Shown here in pieces: positions 19,194 to 27,688 of a stretch of DNA of 64,000 bases. The stretch is taken from assembly GCA_020638525.1 (NCBI GenBank), contig JACKIL010000005.1:62001-126000 (forward strand), in the 5' to 3' direction. Below the pieces are notes generated by a model, which was given only the letters and a program-made list of their open reading frames with translations, made no database searches and had not been told where the DNA came from. A program made the translations under genes and the position numbers. Numbering within the stretch: position 1 is the stretch's first letter; each line of letters begins with the position of its first letter. The DNA is from Caulobacterales bacterium (lineage in GTDB: Bacteria > Pseudomonadota > Alphaproteobacteria > Caulobacterales > Parvularculaceae).

Positions 19194-20255
19194 ATGACGC
19201 ATTCGGAAAGCGGCCGCGCGGGCCCTTCGCTCTCGATCGTCTCGCCCTGTCACAACGAGGCGCCCAATATTGATGCTTTCTGCGCGCGCACATCCGCTGC
19301 GGCGGAAAAGCAGGTCGGCGGCGATTACGAAATCATCCTGATCGATGATGGGTCGACGGACGATACCTGGCTCAGGATCAAAGCCGCCAGCCGGAAATGG
19401 CCGCAGCTTCGCGGCCTCGCGCTGTCTCGAAATTACGGCCACCAGCTTGCGCTCACCGCCGGCCTTTCCGCCGCGAAGGGCGAGCGCATCATGATGATCG
19501 ACGCCGACCTTCAGGACCCGCCGGAGCTCCTCGGCGAGATGATGGCCGCGCTCAATGACGGCGCCGATGTCGCCTACGGGCAGCGCCGCCAGCGCGCCGG
19601 CGAAACGGCCTTCAAGCGTCTTTCGGCGGACATTTTCTATCGCCTGATCAGCACGCTCTCCGACTTCAACCTGCCGCGCAATACGGGCGATTTTCGTCTC
19701 GTCACGCGGCGCGTGCTCGATGACTTTCTGGCGATGCCCGAACGCCATCGCTTCGTGCGCGGCATGATCGCATGGGTCGGCTATGGCCAGGTCGCCATTC
19801 CTTACGATCGCGACGCGCGCCATGCAGGCTCGACCAAATACACGCTCGGCAAGATGCTGCGCCTTGCGACAGACGCCGTCACGAGCTTTTCGACCGCGCC
19901 CTTGCGGATCGCCGGCATGCTTTCGCTGTTCGCCTTCGCGATCGCCGGGCTTGCAATTGCTTATGTCGTCTACGGCGCGCTCGCCGGAAAGACGACGCCC
20001 GGCTGGGCGAGCCTTTTGACCGCTGTCAGCTTCTTTTCCGGCGCGCAGCTTCTCTCGACGGCGATCATCGGCGAATATCTCGGTCGGCTCTACATTGAAT
20101 CGAAAGGGCGCCCGCTCTTTCTCATCGCGGCGGACACGGCGAAGGAGAAAGCGTCGAAGCCAGACTGGGACAAGGTCCGCAGCGAACTTCTCGGCGCGCC
20201 CACCGAAACTTCGGGCGCCGATGCGCCTTCTGCAACGACGCGGCGTTCGGCATGA
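19194..20255 (+). CDS. family 2 glycosyltransferase, polyprenyl-phosphate type
   Basis: Resembles dolichol/undecaprenyl-phosphate sugar transferases (GtrB, DPM1 and ArnC types), which make a lipid-linked sugar on the cytoplasmic side. The GT-A domain shows LSIVSPCHNEAPNID (about 13-27), IILIDDGSTDDTW (about 47-59), LSRNYGHQLALTAGL and the DXD-like MMIDADLQDPPEL (about 100-112). The acceptor region has RFVRGMIAWVGY and HAGSTKYTLGKML. Two C-terminal membrane helices follow (about 240-265 and 275-300). Length 353 is usual. Its stop overlaps the methyltransferase start. Divergent from two GT-C-like membrane proteins that could use its product. Confidence 0.9.
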   Translation: MTHSESGRAGPSLSIVSPCHNEAPNIDAFCARTSAAAEKQVGGDYEIILIDDGSTDDTWLRIKAASRKWPQLRGLALSRNYGHQLALTAGLSAAKGERIMMIDADLQDPPELLGEMMAALNDGADVAYGQRRQRAGETAFKRLSADIFYRLISTLSDFNLPRNTGDFRLVTRRVLDDFLAMPERHRFVRGMIAWVGYGQVAIPYDRDARHAGSTKYTLGKMLRLATDAVTSFSTAPLRIAGMLSLFAFAIAGLAIAYVVYGALAGKTTPGWASLLTAVSFFSGAQLLSTAIIGEYLGRLYIESKGRPLFLIAADTAKEKASKPDWDKVRSELLGAPTETSGADAPSATTRRSA

Positions 20256-20929
20256 CCTCGATCGATTTCGACCAGTATGCGCGGGACTATGCATCGCTCA
20301 TCGCTGAGCAGACCGAAGCGTTCGACAGCGATAACGATTACTTCGTCCGCTACAAGATCGACTGCCTGAGATCGATCGCGCCGCACGCCCGCTCCATTCT
20401 CGATTTCGGCTGCGGCGTCGGCAGAAGCATCCCCTTTCTGCGCGCGGCCTATCCGCAAGCGGAGATCATCGGAAGCGATCCGTCTGCGGAGAGCCTCGCT
20501 TTCGCACGCAAGACAAATCCGAAGGAAACATTCGTTCCGCTGAATGAACTCGGCGCCGAAACCCGGTACGACGTCATTTTCGCGGCTTGCGTGTTTCACC
20601 ACATCGCGCCCGAAATCCGCGACGAGACGCTCGCCTTCTGCCGCGAAAGGCTCGCGCCCGGCGGGCGCATCGTCATCTTCGAACACAACCCGCTCAACCC
20701 GGTGACGCAGCGCCTTGTGAACACATGCCCGTTCGATGCGGATGCGGTTCTCCTCGGCAAGGGCGAAACGGCGGCGCGCCTCAAGCGAGCGGGGCTCGAA
20801 ATCGACAAAGCCGGCTATTGTCTGTTCTTTCCGGGCGCGCTCGCCGCGCTGCGCCCGCTGGAACGCCGCCTGCAATGGCTGCCGCTCGGCGGACAATATT
20901 TCGTCTCGGGCAAATCCCCGTCGGCGTAA
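20252..20929 (+). CDS. class I SAM-dependent methyltransferase
   Basis: A 225-residue cytoplasmic methyltransferase. Motif I is ILDFGCGVGRSIPFL (about 48-62), followed by the acidic loop AEIIGSDPSAESL, motif IV in YDVIFAACVFHHI, and the post-motif LAPGGRIVIFEHNPLNP. The substrate is not evident; many such enzymes methylate sugars or lipids beside glycosyltransferases. Coupled to the preceding glycosyltransferase by an ATGA overlap, so they should be co-expressed. Confidence 0.85.
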   Translation: MTSIDFDQYARDYASLIAEQTEAFDSDNDYFVRYKIDCLRSIAPHARSILDFGCGVGRSIPFLRAAYPQAEIIGSDPSAESLAFARKTNPKETFVPLNELGAETRYDVIFAACVFHHIAPEIRDETLAFCRERLAPGGRIVIFEHNPLNPVTQRLVNTCPFDADAVLLGKGETAARLKRAGLEIDKAGYCLFFPGALAALRPLERRLQWLPLGGQYFVSGKSPSA

Positions 20930-20935
20930 GCAGGC

Positions 20936-21448
20936 TCAGCCGCGCTGATAGATGATGATATTGTCGAGAAGACTACCGCCGCCCTGCCCGCTCAGCCAGA
21001 ACATGGCGATCATGCCGACGGTGAACATCGTCCACACCGCGCCGAAGATCAGCAGGAAGACGATCGACTGGTTCATCCCGTAGGCAAGAACAGCGCGCTC
21101 AGGGTTCGCCGGGTCATATCGCACGGCGACCTGCGTGTTCACAGGCAGCGCGTTGTAGATGTCTCGGTGAAAACTCTCGCCGCTCGACGCCGTATAACCG
21201 AACGCGATCCGCTCGCCCGTCAGCACGCGGCCCATCACCTCATAGCTATAGCGAACCTTCGCGGCGTAAGTGTCGCTATCGCTGTCGGAATTCACCTGAA
21301 AGTCCGACGAGACGATTTTGCCGGACGCGGTCGGCCAGCTCTGCGCAAGGCGGGACTGATAGAGCGCATTCGCGCCGAAGCCGAGAATGCCGACGCCGAT
21401 CGCAAGAAACAGCCCAAAGAACAATGCGAGAAAAACCTGGCCGCCCAT
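20936..21448 (-). CDS. DUF3592 membrane protein
   Basis: A 170-residue protein with a membrane helix at each end (about 5-28, ALFFGLFLAIGVGILGFGA, and about 125-150, IVFLLIFGAVWTMFTVGMI). Between them is a beta-rich domain with WPTASGKIVSSDFQ, VRYSYEVMGRVLTGERIAFGY and VAVRYDPANPERAVLA, the signature of DUF3592, whose function is unknown. It follows ruvB on the same strand after 27 bases and may be co-transcribed, although it has no known link to recombination. Confidence 0.8.
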   Translation of the reverse strand: MGGQVFLALFFGLFLAIGVGILGFGANALYQSRLAQSWPTASGKIVSSDFQVNSDSDSDTYAAKVRYSYEVMGRVLTGERIAFGYTASSGESFHRDIYNALPVNTQVAVRYDPANPERAVLAYGMNQSIVFLLIFGAVWTMFTVGMIAMFWLSGQGGGSLLDNIIIYQRG

Positions 21449-21475
21449 TCATTCCCTCCCCAGGAAGATGAAAGC

Positions 21476-22513
21476 CTAGTCTCCAAAGAAATCGTTTCCC
21501 GATCCTTTCGGCGCGGCGAGCCCTAGATGCTTCCATGCGCTCGCGGAAAGCAACCGCCCGCGCGGCGTTCGCTGGATGAGGCCCTGCTGGAGAAGGAAAG
21601 GCTCGACGACGTCTTCGACGGCGTCGCGCGCTTCCGCGAGGGCCGCCGCAATCGTTTCGACGCCGACGGGACCGCCGCCGAAATGCTCCGCAATCAGACG
21701 AAGATAGCGCCGGTCGAGCGGATCGAGGCCGAGCGCGTCGATTTCAAGCCGCTTCAACGCCTTGTCGGCGACTGCGCGGTCGATGAGCGCCGCCCCCTCG
21801 ACCGTTGCGACGTCGCGCACGCGCCGGAGCAACCTTCCCGCAACGCGCGGCGTGCCGCGCGAGCGGCGCGCGATTTCCAGGGCGCCGTCATCGGACATGG
21901 CGGCGTCGAGCTTGCCTGCGCCGCGGCGCACGATCGCTGAAAGCTCTGTATGAGAATAGAAATCGAGCCGCACCGGAATGCCGAAGCGGTCGAGCAGAGG
22001 CTTTGCGAGAAGGCCCGAGCGCGTCGTCGCGCCGACAAGCGTGAAACGCGGCAGGTCGATCTTCACCGATCGCGCGGAAGGCCCCTCGCCGATCATCAGA
22101 TCGAGCGCGAAATCTTCCATCGCCGGATAGAGCACTTCCTCAACGGCGGGCGTGAGGCGGTGAATTTCGTCGATGAAGAGAACGTCACCCGCTTCGAGAT
22201 TGGTGAGGATCGCCGCGAGGTCGCCAGGCTTCGTAATCACCGGCCCGGACGTCGAGCGGAAATTGACGCCAAGCTCATTGGCGACGATCTGCGCGAGCGT
22301 CGTCTTGCCGAGGCCCGGCGGGCCCTGAAAGAGCACATGATCGAGCGCTTCGCCGCGTGCTTTCGCAGCCTGCACGAAAACGCGCAAGTTATCCTTGGCC
22401 TGCGGCTGACCAACGAAATCATCAAGCCGCTTGGGCCTGAGCGCCACGTCCAAATCTTCGGGCTTTCTCTGCCCGTCGATCAGGCGGTCGTCTTTGCGTG
22501 CGGGTTCAGCCAT
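21476..22513 (-). CDS. ruvB: Holliday junction branch migration ATPase RuvB
   Basis: Hexameric motor that, with RuvA, drives Holliday junction branch migration. Walker A GPPGLGKTTLA (about 64-74), Walker B VLFIDEIHRL (about 113-122), the sensor VGATTRSGLL and a C-terminal winged helix with LIQRTPRGRLL are all present. The 345-residue length is standard. I start at the ATG at 22513, preceded by AGGA; a TTG two codons upstream is the alternative. In this window ruvB is separated from ruvA by an extra gene. Confidence 0.97.
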   Translation of the reverse strand: MAEPARKDDRLIDGQRKPEDLDVALRPKRLDDFVGQPQAKDNLRVFVQAAKARGEALDHVLFQGPPGLGKTTLAQIVANELGVNFRSTSGPVITKPGDLAAILTNLEAGDVLFIDEIHRLTPAVEEVLYPAMEDFALDLMIGEGPSARSVKIDLPRFTLVGATTRSGLLAKPLLDRFGIPVRLDFYSHTELSAIVRRGAGKLDAAMSDDGALEIARRSRGTPRVAGRLLRRVRDVATVEGAALIDRAVADKALKRLEIDALGLDPLDRRYLRLIAEHFGGGPVGVETIAAALAEARDAVEDVVEPFLLQQGLIQRTPRGRLLSASAWKHLGLAAPKGSGNDFFGD

Positions 22514-22546
22514 TCCCAAGTCCTGACGTCAATTGGATATGCAAGG

Positions 22547-22996
22547 TCAGTCCCTCTGTCTCGGCTGCACTTCTTTGGAAGCAAGATTGCGGGCAGCGGC
22601 GAGTCTAGAGCTAAGCTCTGCCGGTATTTCGGCGAGCAGAAACTGTATCTCCTGCGGAACCCTCCCCCCAGATTTTTCTTTTTCGCAATTCTCGAGCATG
22701 CATTTCTCGGTCAGCACTATGAAGCGGCGCGTCGGGAGCTCCGCCATCAACAAGAAGAGCATATCGGAGCGAAGCTTCATCATCTTTCCGACCGCATGCT
22801 TCCCGCTTGATGTTTTTGCACTGCTCGTCGAAATTGAAGCAACAATTGATTGGTCAGCGCTAACCGCATCGAAATCAAACAATCCACCAGATTTGAGTCG
22901 AATTCGATCGCGATGAAATGGCTGACCGAACTTCTCCTGCATCCAGTTTCGGCGAACCCAATCTTCGACCTCTACTTGGACACGCGTATCTGCCAT
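22547..22996 (-). CDS. hypothetical protein with nuclease-like motif, inside the ruv operon
   Basis: A 149-residue soluble protein with no named family that I can assign. It begins MADTRVQVEVEDWVRRNWMQ and continues LKSGGLFDFDAVSADQSIVA, then SISTSSAKTSSGK. An acidic residue near the start (Glu9 or Glu11), Asp43 in FDFDAV and Lys61 after a strand fit the spacing of a PD-(D/E)XK nuclease core, but this is my reading only. The C-terminal part (about 75-149) is helical. The gene fits tightly: 19 bases after the ruvA stop and 33 before the ruvB start, on the same strand, with AGGATCAGG as ribosome binding site. Its base composition is visibly less GC-rich than that of ruvA and ruvB, which suggests acquisition. 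Confidence 0.6.
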   Translation of the reverse strand: MADTRVQVEVEDWVRRNWMQEKFGQPFHRDRIRLKSGGLFDFDAVSADQSIVASISTSSAKTSSGKHAVGKMMKLRSDMLFLLMAELPTRRFIVLTEKCMLENCEKEKSGGRVPQEIQFLLAEIPAELSSRLAAARNLASKEVQPRQRD

Positions 22997-23015
22997 CAAC
23001 CTGATCCTAACCTCG

Positions 23016-23636
23016 CTATGCCGCCGCGAGCTCTTTCAGCGCGCGCTTAATGAGCGCCTCAACGCCAGCATCTTCGCCCAAGGCTTCCGCCGCAAGCCCC
23101 ACCGCGCGGCGGGCCTGCACGCCGTCATAACCGAGATTGGCGAGCGCTGAGAAGGCGTCGGCGCGCGCATCGGGGGCGGAACCCGCGGCCATTTTACGCG
23201 CGACGACTTTGAGTTTCGCGCCGGATTTGACCGCGATGCCGCCGACTTTCGATGCGAGCTCCGTCGCGAGGCGCTGGGCGAGCTTTCGCCCGACGCCGTG
23301 CGCGCGCGACAGGGCGGTGACATCTTCAGCGCCGATGGCGTCGTAAAGATCGTCCGGCGGCAGAACATCGAGGATTGCAAGCGCGTGACGCGCGCCGACG
23401 CCCTGCACGTTTTGAAGAAGACGGAAAGCTTCGCGTTCGGCCTCGTTCTCGAATCCATAAAGGCGGATCAAGTCTTCGCGCACCAGCGTTTCAATCGACA
23501 GCGTCGCCGCCTCGCCCATGCCAAGCTGAGCAAGCAGGCGCGCGTGCGAATAGACTTCATAGCCGACGCCGCCGACATCGATGATCGCGCTGTCGACGTC
23601 GATCGCCGCGACTGTTCCTGTGAGACGTCCGATCAT
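23016..23636 (-). CDS. ruvA: Holliday junction DNA-binding protein RuvA
   Basis: Tetrameric protein that holds the four-way junction for RuvB. It has the N-terminal OB-fold (MIGRLTGTVAAIDVDSAIIDVGGVGYEV), the helix-hairpin-helix region (NVQGVGARHALAILDVL and AHGVGRKLAQRLATEL at about 78-130) and the C-terminal RuvB-binding domain (about 160-206, AFSALANLGYDGVQARRAV). Length 206 is normal. Its ATG overlaps the ruvC stop by four bases. Confidence 0.97.
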   Translation of the reverse strand: MIGRLTGTVAAIDVDSAIIDVGGVGYEVYSHARLLAQLGMGEAATLSIETLVREDLIRLYGFENEAEREAFRLLQNVQGVGARHALAILDVLPPDDLYDAIGAEDVTALSRAHGVGRKLAQRLATELASKVGGIAVKSGAKLKVVARKMAAGSAPDARADAFSALANLGYDGVQARRAVGLAAEALGEDAGVEALIKRALKELAAA

Positions 23637-24151
23637 GCACGCGCTCCTGCTACGGCTTTTTCAAGGGCCCGCGCGCCGCGGCAATGCGCGTGGCAGATGG
23701 CGACGGCGAGCGCGTCCGCCGCATCCTCCGGCTGCTCGCCGGAAGCAGGCAACAAAACGCGCACCATCGCCTGCACCTGATTCTTCGCCGCGTGACCCTG
23801 GCCGACGACAGCCTTCTTGATTGAGTTCGTCGCGTATTCCGCGACATCGAGGCCGGCGAGCGACGGCGCAAGCAGCGCCACGCCGCGCGCCTGGCCGAGC
23901 ACGAGCGCATCGCGCGGATTGGCGTTAACGAAGGTCTCCTCAACCGCCGCCTCGTCGGGCTGGTGCTGGTCGAGGCAAGCGCGGAGCGCCTTGAAGATGA
24001 AGCTGAGCTTTTCGGCGCGCGCGGCCGTTCGCGGCGCTCGGATGACGCCCGCGGCGACGAAGGAAAGACGCGGACCCGCGCAATCGATGACGCCCCAGCC
24101 GGTAGCGGCCGAGCCGGGGTCGAGGCCAAGAATGCGAATCACCTTGCTCAT
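23633..24151 (-). CDS. ruvC: crossover junction endonuclease RuvC
   Basis: Resolves Holliday junctions. Its RNase H fold shows ILGLDPGSAATGWGVID near the start (first catalytic Asp), AAVEETFVNANPRDAL (catalytic Glu) and EDAADALAVAICHAH near the end (the last catalytic Asp pair). I chose the start at 24151 (MSKVIRILGLDPG) because the family begins there, although no clear ribosome binding site precedes it; an open frame continues 24 codons upstream without family resemblance. At 172 residues it is typical. First gene of the ruvCAB unit. Confidence 0.95.
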   Translation of the reverse strand: MSKVIRILGLDPGSAATGWGVIDCAGPRLSFVAAGVIRAPRTAARAEKLSFIFKALRACLDQHQPDEAAVEETFVNANPRDALVLGQARGVALLAPSLAGLDVAEYATNSIKKAVVGQGHAAKNQVQAMVRVLLPASGEQPEDAADALAVAICHAHCRGARALEKAVAGARA

Positions 24152-24236
24152 GGAGGACAGAATGGCCCGCTTCGGAGAAGAACGAAACGGGAATTTCCTT
24201 GGCGCCGCAAGGCCCGGCCGCACGCCAGTATCTCCC

Positions 24237-24363
24237 CTCTCCCGCCTTGCGGGAGAGGGGGCGGGGGTGAGGGTGGCTGAATCCGCGATACAGAATGCGA
24301 TTTGGACTTTTGGCCGACGTCGCCACCCTCACCCTAGCCCTCTCCCGCCCCGGCGGGAGAGGG
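24237..24363. repeat. REP-type double-hairpin intergenic element
   Basis: CTCTCCCGC/GCGGGAGAG (24237-24257) and CCCTCTCCCGCC/GGCGGGAGAGGG (24338-24363) form two hairpins. An outer pairing, GGGTGAGGGTGGC with GCCACCCTCACCC, holds them in one long stem. This is the widely dispersed CCCTCTCCCGC-type repeat of proteobacteria. It lies between ruvC and the Sel1-repeat gene, both on the minus strand. Confidence 0.85.
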
Positions 24364-24376
24364 AACATGCCTGCGT

Positions 24377-25378
24377 TTACCGCGCGGCCCTCTGCGCCTC
24401 GGCGATTTCCTCGCGCAGCGCCTCGGCGTTGCGGCGAAATTCCGTATCGGCGGGGTCCGCCGCCTCAAGCGCCCGGTCGAGCCAGACGGCGGCGAGGTTC
24501 GGGTCTTTCGGGCGCCCGTCGCCTTTCGTCAGCGCCACCGCGAAGAGGAACATGCCCTGAGCGTCGCCCGCATTGGCCGCGAGTTCGAACCAGTCGATCG
24601 CCTTATCGCCCGGGCCTGCGCGCCCCTCATTCGTCATCAGGCCGAGCGCGACATAGGCCTCCGGAAGGCCCGCATCGCCTGCAGCGCGCATCCACCGATA
24701 AGCCTCTTTCGGATCCGGGGCGCCGAGATAGTCGGAGTCGTAAAGCAGCGAGAGATTATATTGCGCGTCGCCCTGGCCCTTTTCCGCCGCAAGTTTGTAC
24801 CACTCGGCGGCCTTCTTGTAGTCCTGCTTGACGCCCTCGCCGTTCACATAGGCCGTACCCAGATAAAATTGCGCGTCGAGGTCGCCCGCCTTCGCAGCCT
24901 TTTCGAACAGCGAGACAGCGACGCGCGGGTCTTTCGGTGTGCCGAGACCGCGCTGGTGCATGATGCCGAGCCGCGCTTCGGCGCCGGGATGATCTTGCGC
25001 GGCCGCGAGACGATACCAGCCGGCGGCGCGTTCATAATCGACCTTCACGCCGTCGCCATAGAAGGCGAGTTCGCCGAGAGCGAACTGCGCATCCGCGCTG
25101 CCCGAAAGCGCGGCCTTGTAATAAAGGTCGATCGCATGTTGCAGCTCTTTGGGCCCGCCAAGGCCATACTGCTCGAGATAGCCGAGCATGTGCTGCGCGC
25201 CCGCAACGCCCTCTTCGGCGAGCGGCTCGACGATTGCGCGCGCGCCCGCATAATCCTTGTCGACCATCAGCCGGTAAGCTTCCTCGACGCGCGCATTTTC
25301 CGCGTGCGCTGCGCCTGAAAGCGCTGCCGCGGAAAGCGCGAACAGGAGCGCTATGGTGACGCGCTTCGGTGAAATCAT
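24377..25378 (-). CDS. exported Sel1-repeat protein
   Basis: A 333-residue protein with a signal peptide (about 1-26, LLFALSAAALSGAAHAE) and about seven Sel1-like repeats (about 30-300). Each has the pattern A-x-x-x-LG-x-x-Y-x-x-G, for example AQFALGELAFYGDGVKVDYERAAGWY cut into units such as AEARLGIMHQRGLG and AQFYLGTAYVNGEG. Sel1 repeats bind peptides or partner proteins and often take part in envelope signalling; nothing points to a specific partner here. The C-terminus is an Ala/Glu-rich helix. It is upstream of ruvC in transcription order but separated from it by a REP element. Confidence 0.88.
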   Translation of the reverse strand: MISPKRVTIALLFALSAAALSGAAHAENARVEEAYRLMVDKDYAGARAIVEPLAEEGVAGAQHMLGYLEQYGLGGPKELQHAIDLYYKAALSGSADAQFALGELAFYGDGVKVDYERAAGWYRLAAAQDHPGAEARLGIMHQRGLGTPKDPRVAVSLFEKAAKAGDLDAQFYLGTAYVNGEGVKQDYKKAAEWYKLAAEKGQGDAQYNLSLLYDSDYLGAPDPKEAYRWMRAAGDAGLPEAYVALGLMTNEGRAGPGDKAIDWFELAANAGDAQGMFLFAVALTKGDGRPKDPNLAAVWLDRALEAADPADTEFRRNAEALREEIAEAQRAAR

Positions 25379-25403
25379 GGTCCGGCTTCTCCCTTGCCGA
25401 AAG

Positions 25404-26081
25404 TCAGCTTCGCGCAGTTTGGCCCGCTTCGTCGAGAGCGCGCGCGATCGCCGCTTCGAACGCTTTCACGGCGGCGCCCGGACCTTGCCGATGATTCCAC
25501 ACCGCGCCCGAGACAGCGAGGAAATCAGCGCCCGCCGCGACGAGCGGCGCGCAATTTTCCGGCGTGATACCGCCGATGGCGACGCAAGGAAGCGTCGTCG
25601 CGTAGGACCACCAGGATAGAATTTCAGGGTCCGCGCGCGTCGGCGCGTCTTTCGTCTCCGTCGGGAAGAAAGCGCCGAAAGCGACATAGTCGGCGCCCGC
25701 TTCGCCCGCCTCCATCGCGAGATGCGTCGAGGCGTGGCAGGTCGCGCCGACTGTCGCGTCTTCGCCGAGGAGTTTGCGCGCTTCAGCGACTGTCATATCC
25801 GTCTGGCCGACATGAACGCCGTCGGCGCCCGCTTTCTTCGCAAGATCAGGCCGGTCGTTGATGAGGAACGCGGCGCCGTGTGCGTGCGCGATCGGCATCA
25901 GCGTTTTCGCCGCCGCGAGGATCGCCTCATCGCTCGCGCTTTCGCCGCCCTTCGATTTCAGGCGCAATTGCACGCAGGCGATGTCACCCGCACTGAGCGC
26001 CTCCTCGAATGCGGGCGCGAAACGCGACGGATCGAGGATTTCCGGCGGCGTAATGAGATATAGGCGGCACTTTGCTTCCAT
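25404..26081 (-). CDS. thiE: thiamine phosphate synthase
   Basis: TIM-barrel enzyme that couples the pyrimidine diphosphate and thiazole phosphate to thiamine phosphate. The chosen ATG at 26081 gives MEAKCRLYLITPPEILDPSR, the family start. Also seen: CVQLRLKSK (about 45-53), FLINDRPDLAKKAGADGVHVG (in parts: INDRPDLA and DGVHVGQTDM), VGATCHAST and the C-terminal VAIGGITPENCAPLVAAGAD. The 225-residue length fits. The open frame extends upstream over the opposite-strand gene, but that part is not family-like. Only 54 bases separate it from the divergent DUF1579-like gene; they contain an AT-rich CTATAAATAG likely used as promoter by one or both. Confidence 0.93.
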   Translation of the reverse strand: MEAKCRLYLITPPEILDPSRFAPAFEEALSAGDIACVQLRLKSKGGESASDEAILAAAKTLMPIAHAHGAAFLINDRPDLAKKAGADGVHVGQTDMTVAEARKLLGEDATVGATCHASTHLAMEAGEAGADYVAFGAFFPTETKDAPTRADPEILSWWSYATTLPCVAIGGITPENCAPLVAAGADFLAVSGAVWNHRQGPGAAVKAFEAAIARALDEAGQTARS

Positions 26082-26135
26082 AAGCAGGGCTATAAATAGG
26101 AATTCCGCGCCGCTGGAAAGCCAGAGGATAAGCCC

Positions 26136-26681
26136 GTGCGCCTCTTCATCATCTCCGTCGCCGCCATTCTCTCCGCCGGGACCGTCAATGCAACGGAGCC
26201 CGCAGACAGCGGCGCAGGCGAGCCGGCCTGCCGGGCTCACGAATATGGAAAGTTGCTCGACTTCTGGCTCGGCGACTGGAAGGTGACGTCGATGGATGGA
26301 ACGACCGTCTTCGGTGAGAACCATGTGACGATGGCGCTCGACGGCTGTGCGATCCATGAAGACTGGAAAGGCGCGACCGGCGCACGGGGGCAATCGCTCT
26401 TCTTCTTCGACGCACGCGACGGGGCGTGGGAACAGATCTGGGTGACGGCGGACACGTCGAAGCCAGGCGGGCTCAAACGAAAAAGGCTCGTTCAGACAGG
26501 CGTCTATGGCGGCGTGATCTTCCGCGGAATGCCCGTCGGCGAGGATGGCAAACACTATCTGGACAAGACGACGCTAATGCCGCTTCCGGAAGGCGAGGTC
26601 CGCCAGCTCATCGAATCATCGACGGACAACGGCAAGACGTGGCGCACCGTTTTCGACGCTCGTTATTCCCGGCTTTATTGA
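26136..26681 (+). CDS. secreted DUF1579-like protein
   Basis: A 181-residue protein with a short signal peptide (about 1-20, LFIISVAAILSAGTVNA) and a beta-rich body with FWLGDWKVTSMDGTTVFGEN, DGCAIHEDWKG, LFFFDARDGAWEQIWV and a final strand ending TVFDARYSRLY. These match the pattern of DUF1579/lipocalin-like small secreted proteins. The role is unknown. The start is GTG, with AGAGGA upstream. It is convergent with coq4, four bases apart. Confidence 0.7.
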   Translation: MRLFIISVAAILSAGTVNATEPADSGAGEPACRAHEYGKLLDFWLGDWKVTSMDGTTVFGENHVTMALDGCAIHEDWKGATGARGQSLFFFDARDGAWEQIWVTADTSKPGGLKRKRLVQTGVYGGVIFRGMPVGEDGKHYLDKTTLMPLPEGEVRQLIESSTDNGKTWRTVFDARYSRLY

Positions 26682-26685
26682 CGCC

Positions 26686-27531
26686 TTAAGCCGCGACAGC
26701 GCGCTCGCGTTCCGACTGCGTCTGCTTGAGCTTCGGCTTGAGGAGACTTTGTTTAATCTCCTCCGGAATGGCGTTGTAGACCGTCGGCGTGATGAAGTTC
26801 AGCCTGCGGCGCACTTCATCGAGCGGCAGCGGCAGAAGCTCTTCAATGTCGTATTGAAGAATGAAGTCGACGCCTTCGCCCATCCGGCGCGCTTCCTTCA
26901 TCGCCTTCAGGATCGGCAGGCCCGGCTGTTCGGCCTTCTGCGCCATCATGCCGATCGTGGTGATGAGCCAGTTGCCGGGATTGTAAGTCTGCGTGCGCGT
27001 GAAAACGAGATTGCACAGTTCGCCGAGCGCGTCGCGGCCATAGCCTGTCAGCACATGCCACAGATCGTGACTCATGCTGAGATGCAGGAACATGCGCTGA
27101 TATTCCTTGAACTCGGTCTCGCCCTTGTGGTCGATGCCGGCTTCTTCGGCGGAAGAAAGAAGGCCCTCCGGCGTCAGGTTTTCGCCTTCCATGAAGGCGA
27201 GATAGATGCGCCCGAAGCTTCCTTCCGGAAGCGAGCGAAGCCATGCGCGGTCGCTCAGGATCTTTTCAAGCTGCACCGGTTCGGAGACGACGCGCCGCCC
27301 GTAAGGGGTCGCGACCATTTCCGAAAACAGGCGCTTGCCCGTATCGCCCGAGAGCGCCTGAAACACTTCGAAGACCTGCCGCGTGTCTTCCTTATTGAGG
27401 ATGAGCTTGAAGACGCTGACGAGCGCATGGATGGGGCGCACCGGCAGGGAGGGCGGCGTCGGGAAGCCGTTGATCCACTCGATGTCTTCGGGGGCGACTT
27501 CTTTAGGCAATTTGGCTGCAGCTTCGGTCAT
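26686..27531 (-). CDS. coq4: Coq4 family protein (ubiquinone synthesis)
   Basis: Coq4 proteins take part in ubiquinone synthesis, where the family has recently been linked to C1 decarboxylation and hydroxylation of the ring. The metal motif HDxxH(x)11E is exact: His155, Asp156, His159 and Glu171 in SHDLWHVLTGYGRDALGE. The remainder is all-helical, with the expected length of about 281 residues from the ATG at 27531. A TTG five codons upstream is the alternative. Upstream lie a small AT-rich region and the stretch 27546-27688, which holds no gene. It is not next to other ubi genes. Confidence 0.88.
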   Translation of the reverse strand: MTEAAAKLPKEVAPEDIEWINGFPTPPSLPVRPIHALVSVFKLILNKEDTRQVFEVFQALSGDTGKRLFSEMVATPYGRRVVSEPVQLEKILSDRAWLRSLPEGSFGRIYLAFMEGENLTPEGLLSSAEEAGIDHKGETEFKEYQRMFLHLSMSHDLWHVLTGYGRDALGELCNLVFTRTQTYNPGNWLITTIGMMAQKAEQPGLPILKAMKEARRMGEGVDFILQYDIEELLPLPLDEVRRRLNFITPTVYNAIPEEIKQSLLKPKLKQTQSERERAVAA

Positions 27532-27688
27532 TGGGGAACGCCTCAATTCGTTGAGTTATGATATTACACTGAGGAGTTTACTTTTGTGTATCTTGCGCGC
27601 CGCGCCCTGAAATACAAGGGCCCCTTTCATAAGATTTCGTGAGGGCTCGCCGCCTCGCCCTTCGCACCCGCAGCAAAAACCGGGGCCG

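Noticed and set aside
26082..26555. Upstream extension of the thiE frame to 383 codons
   Set aside because: It runs over the oppositely oriented DUF1579-like gene and the family begins at MEAKCRLYLITPP.
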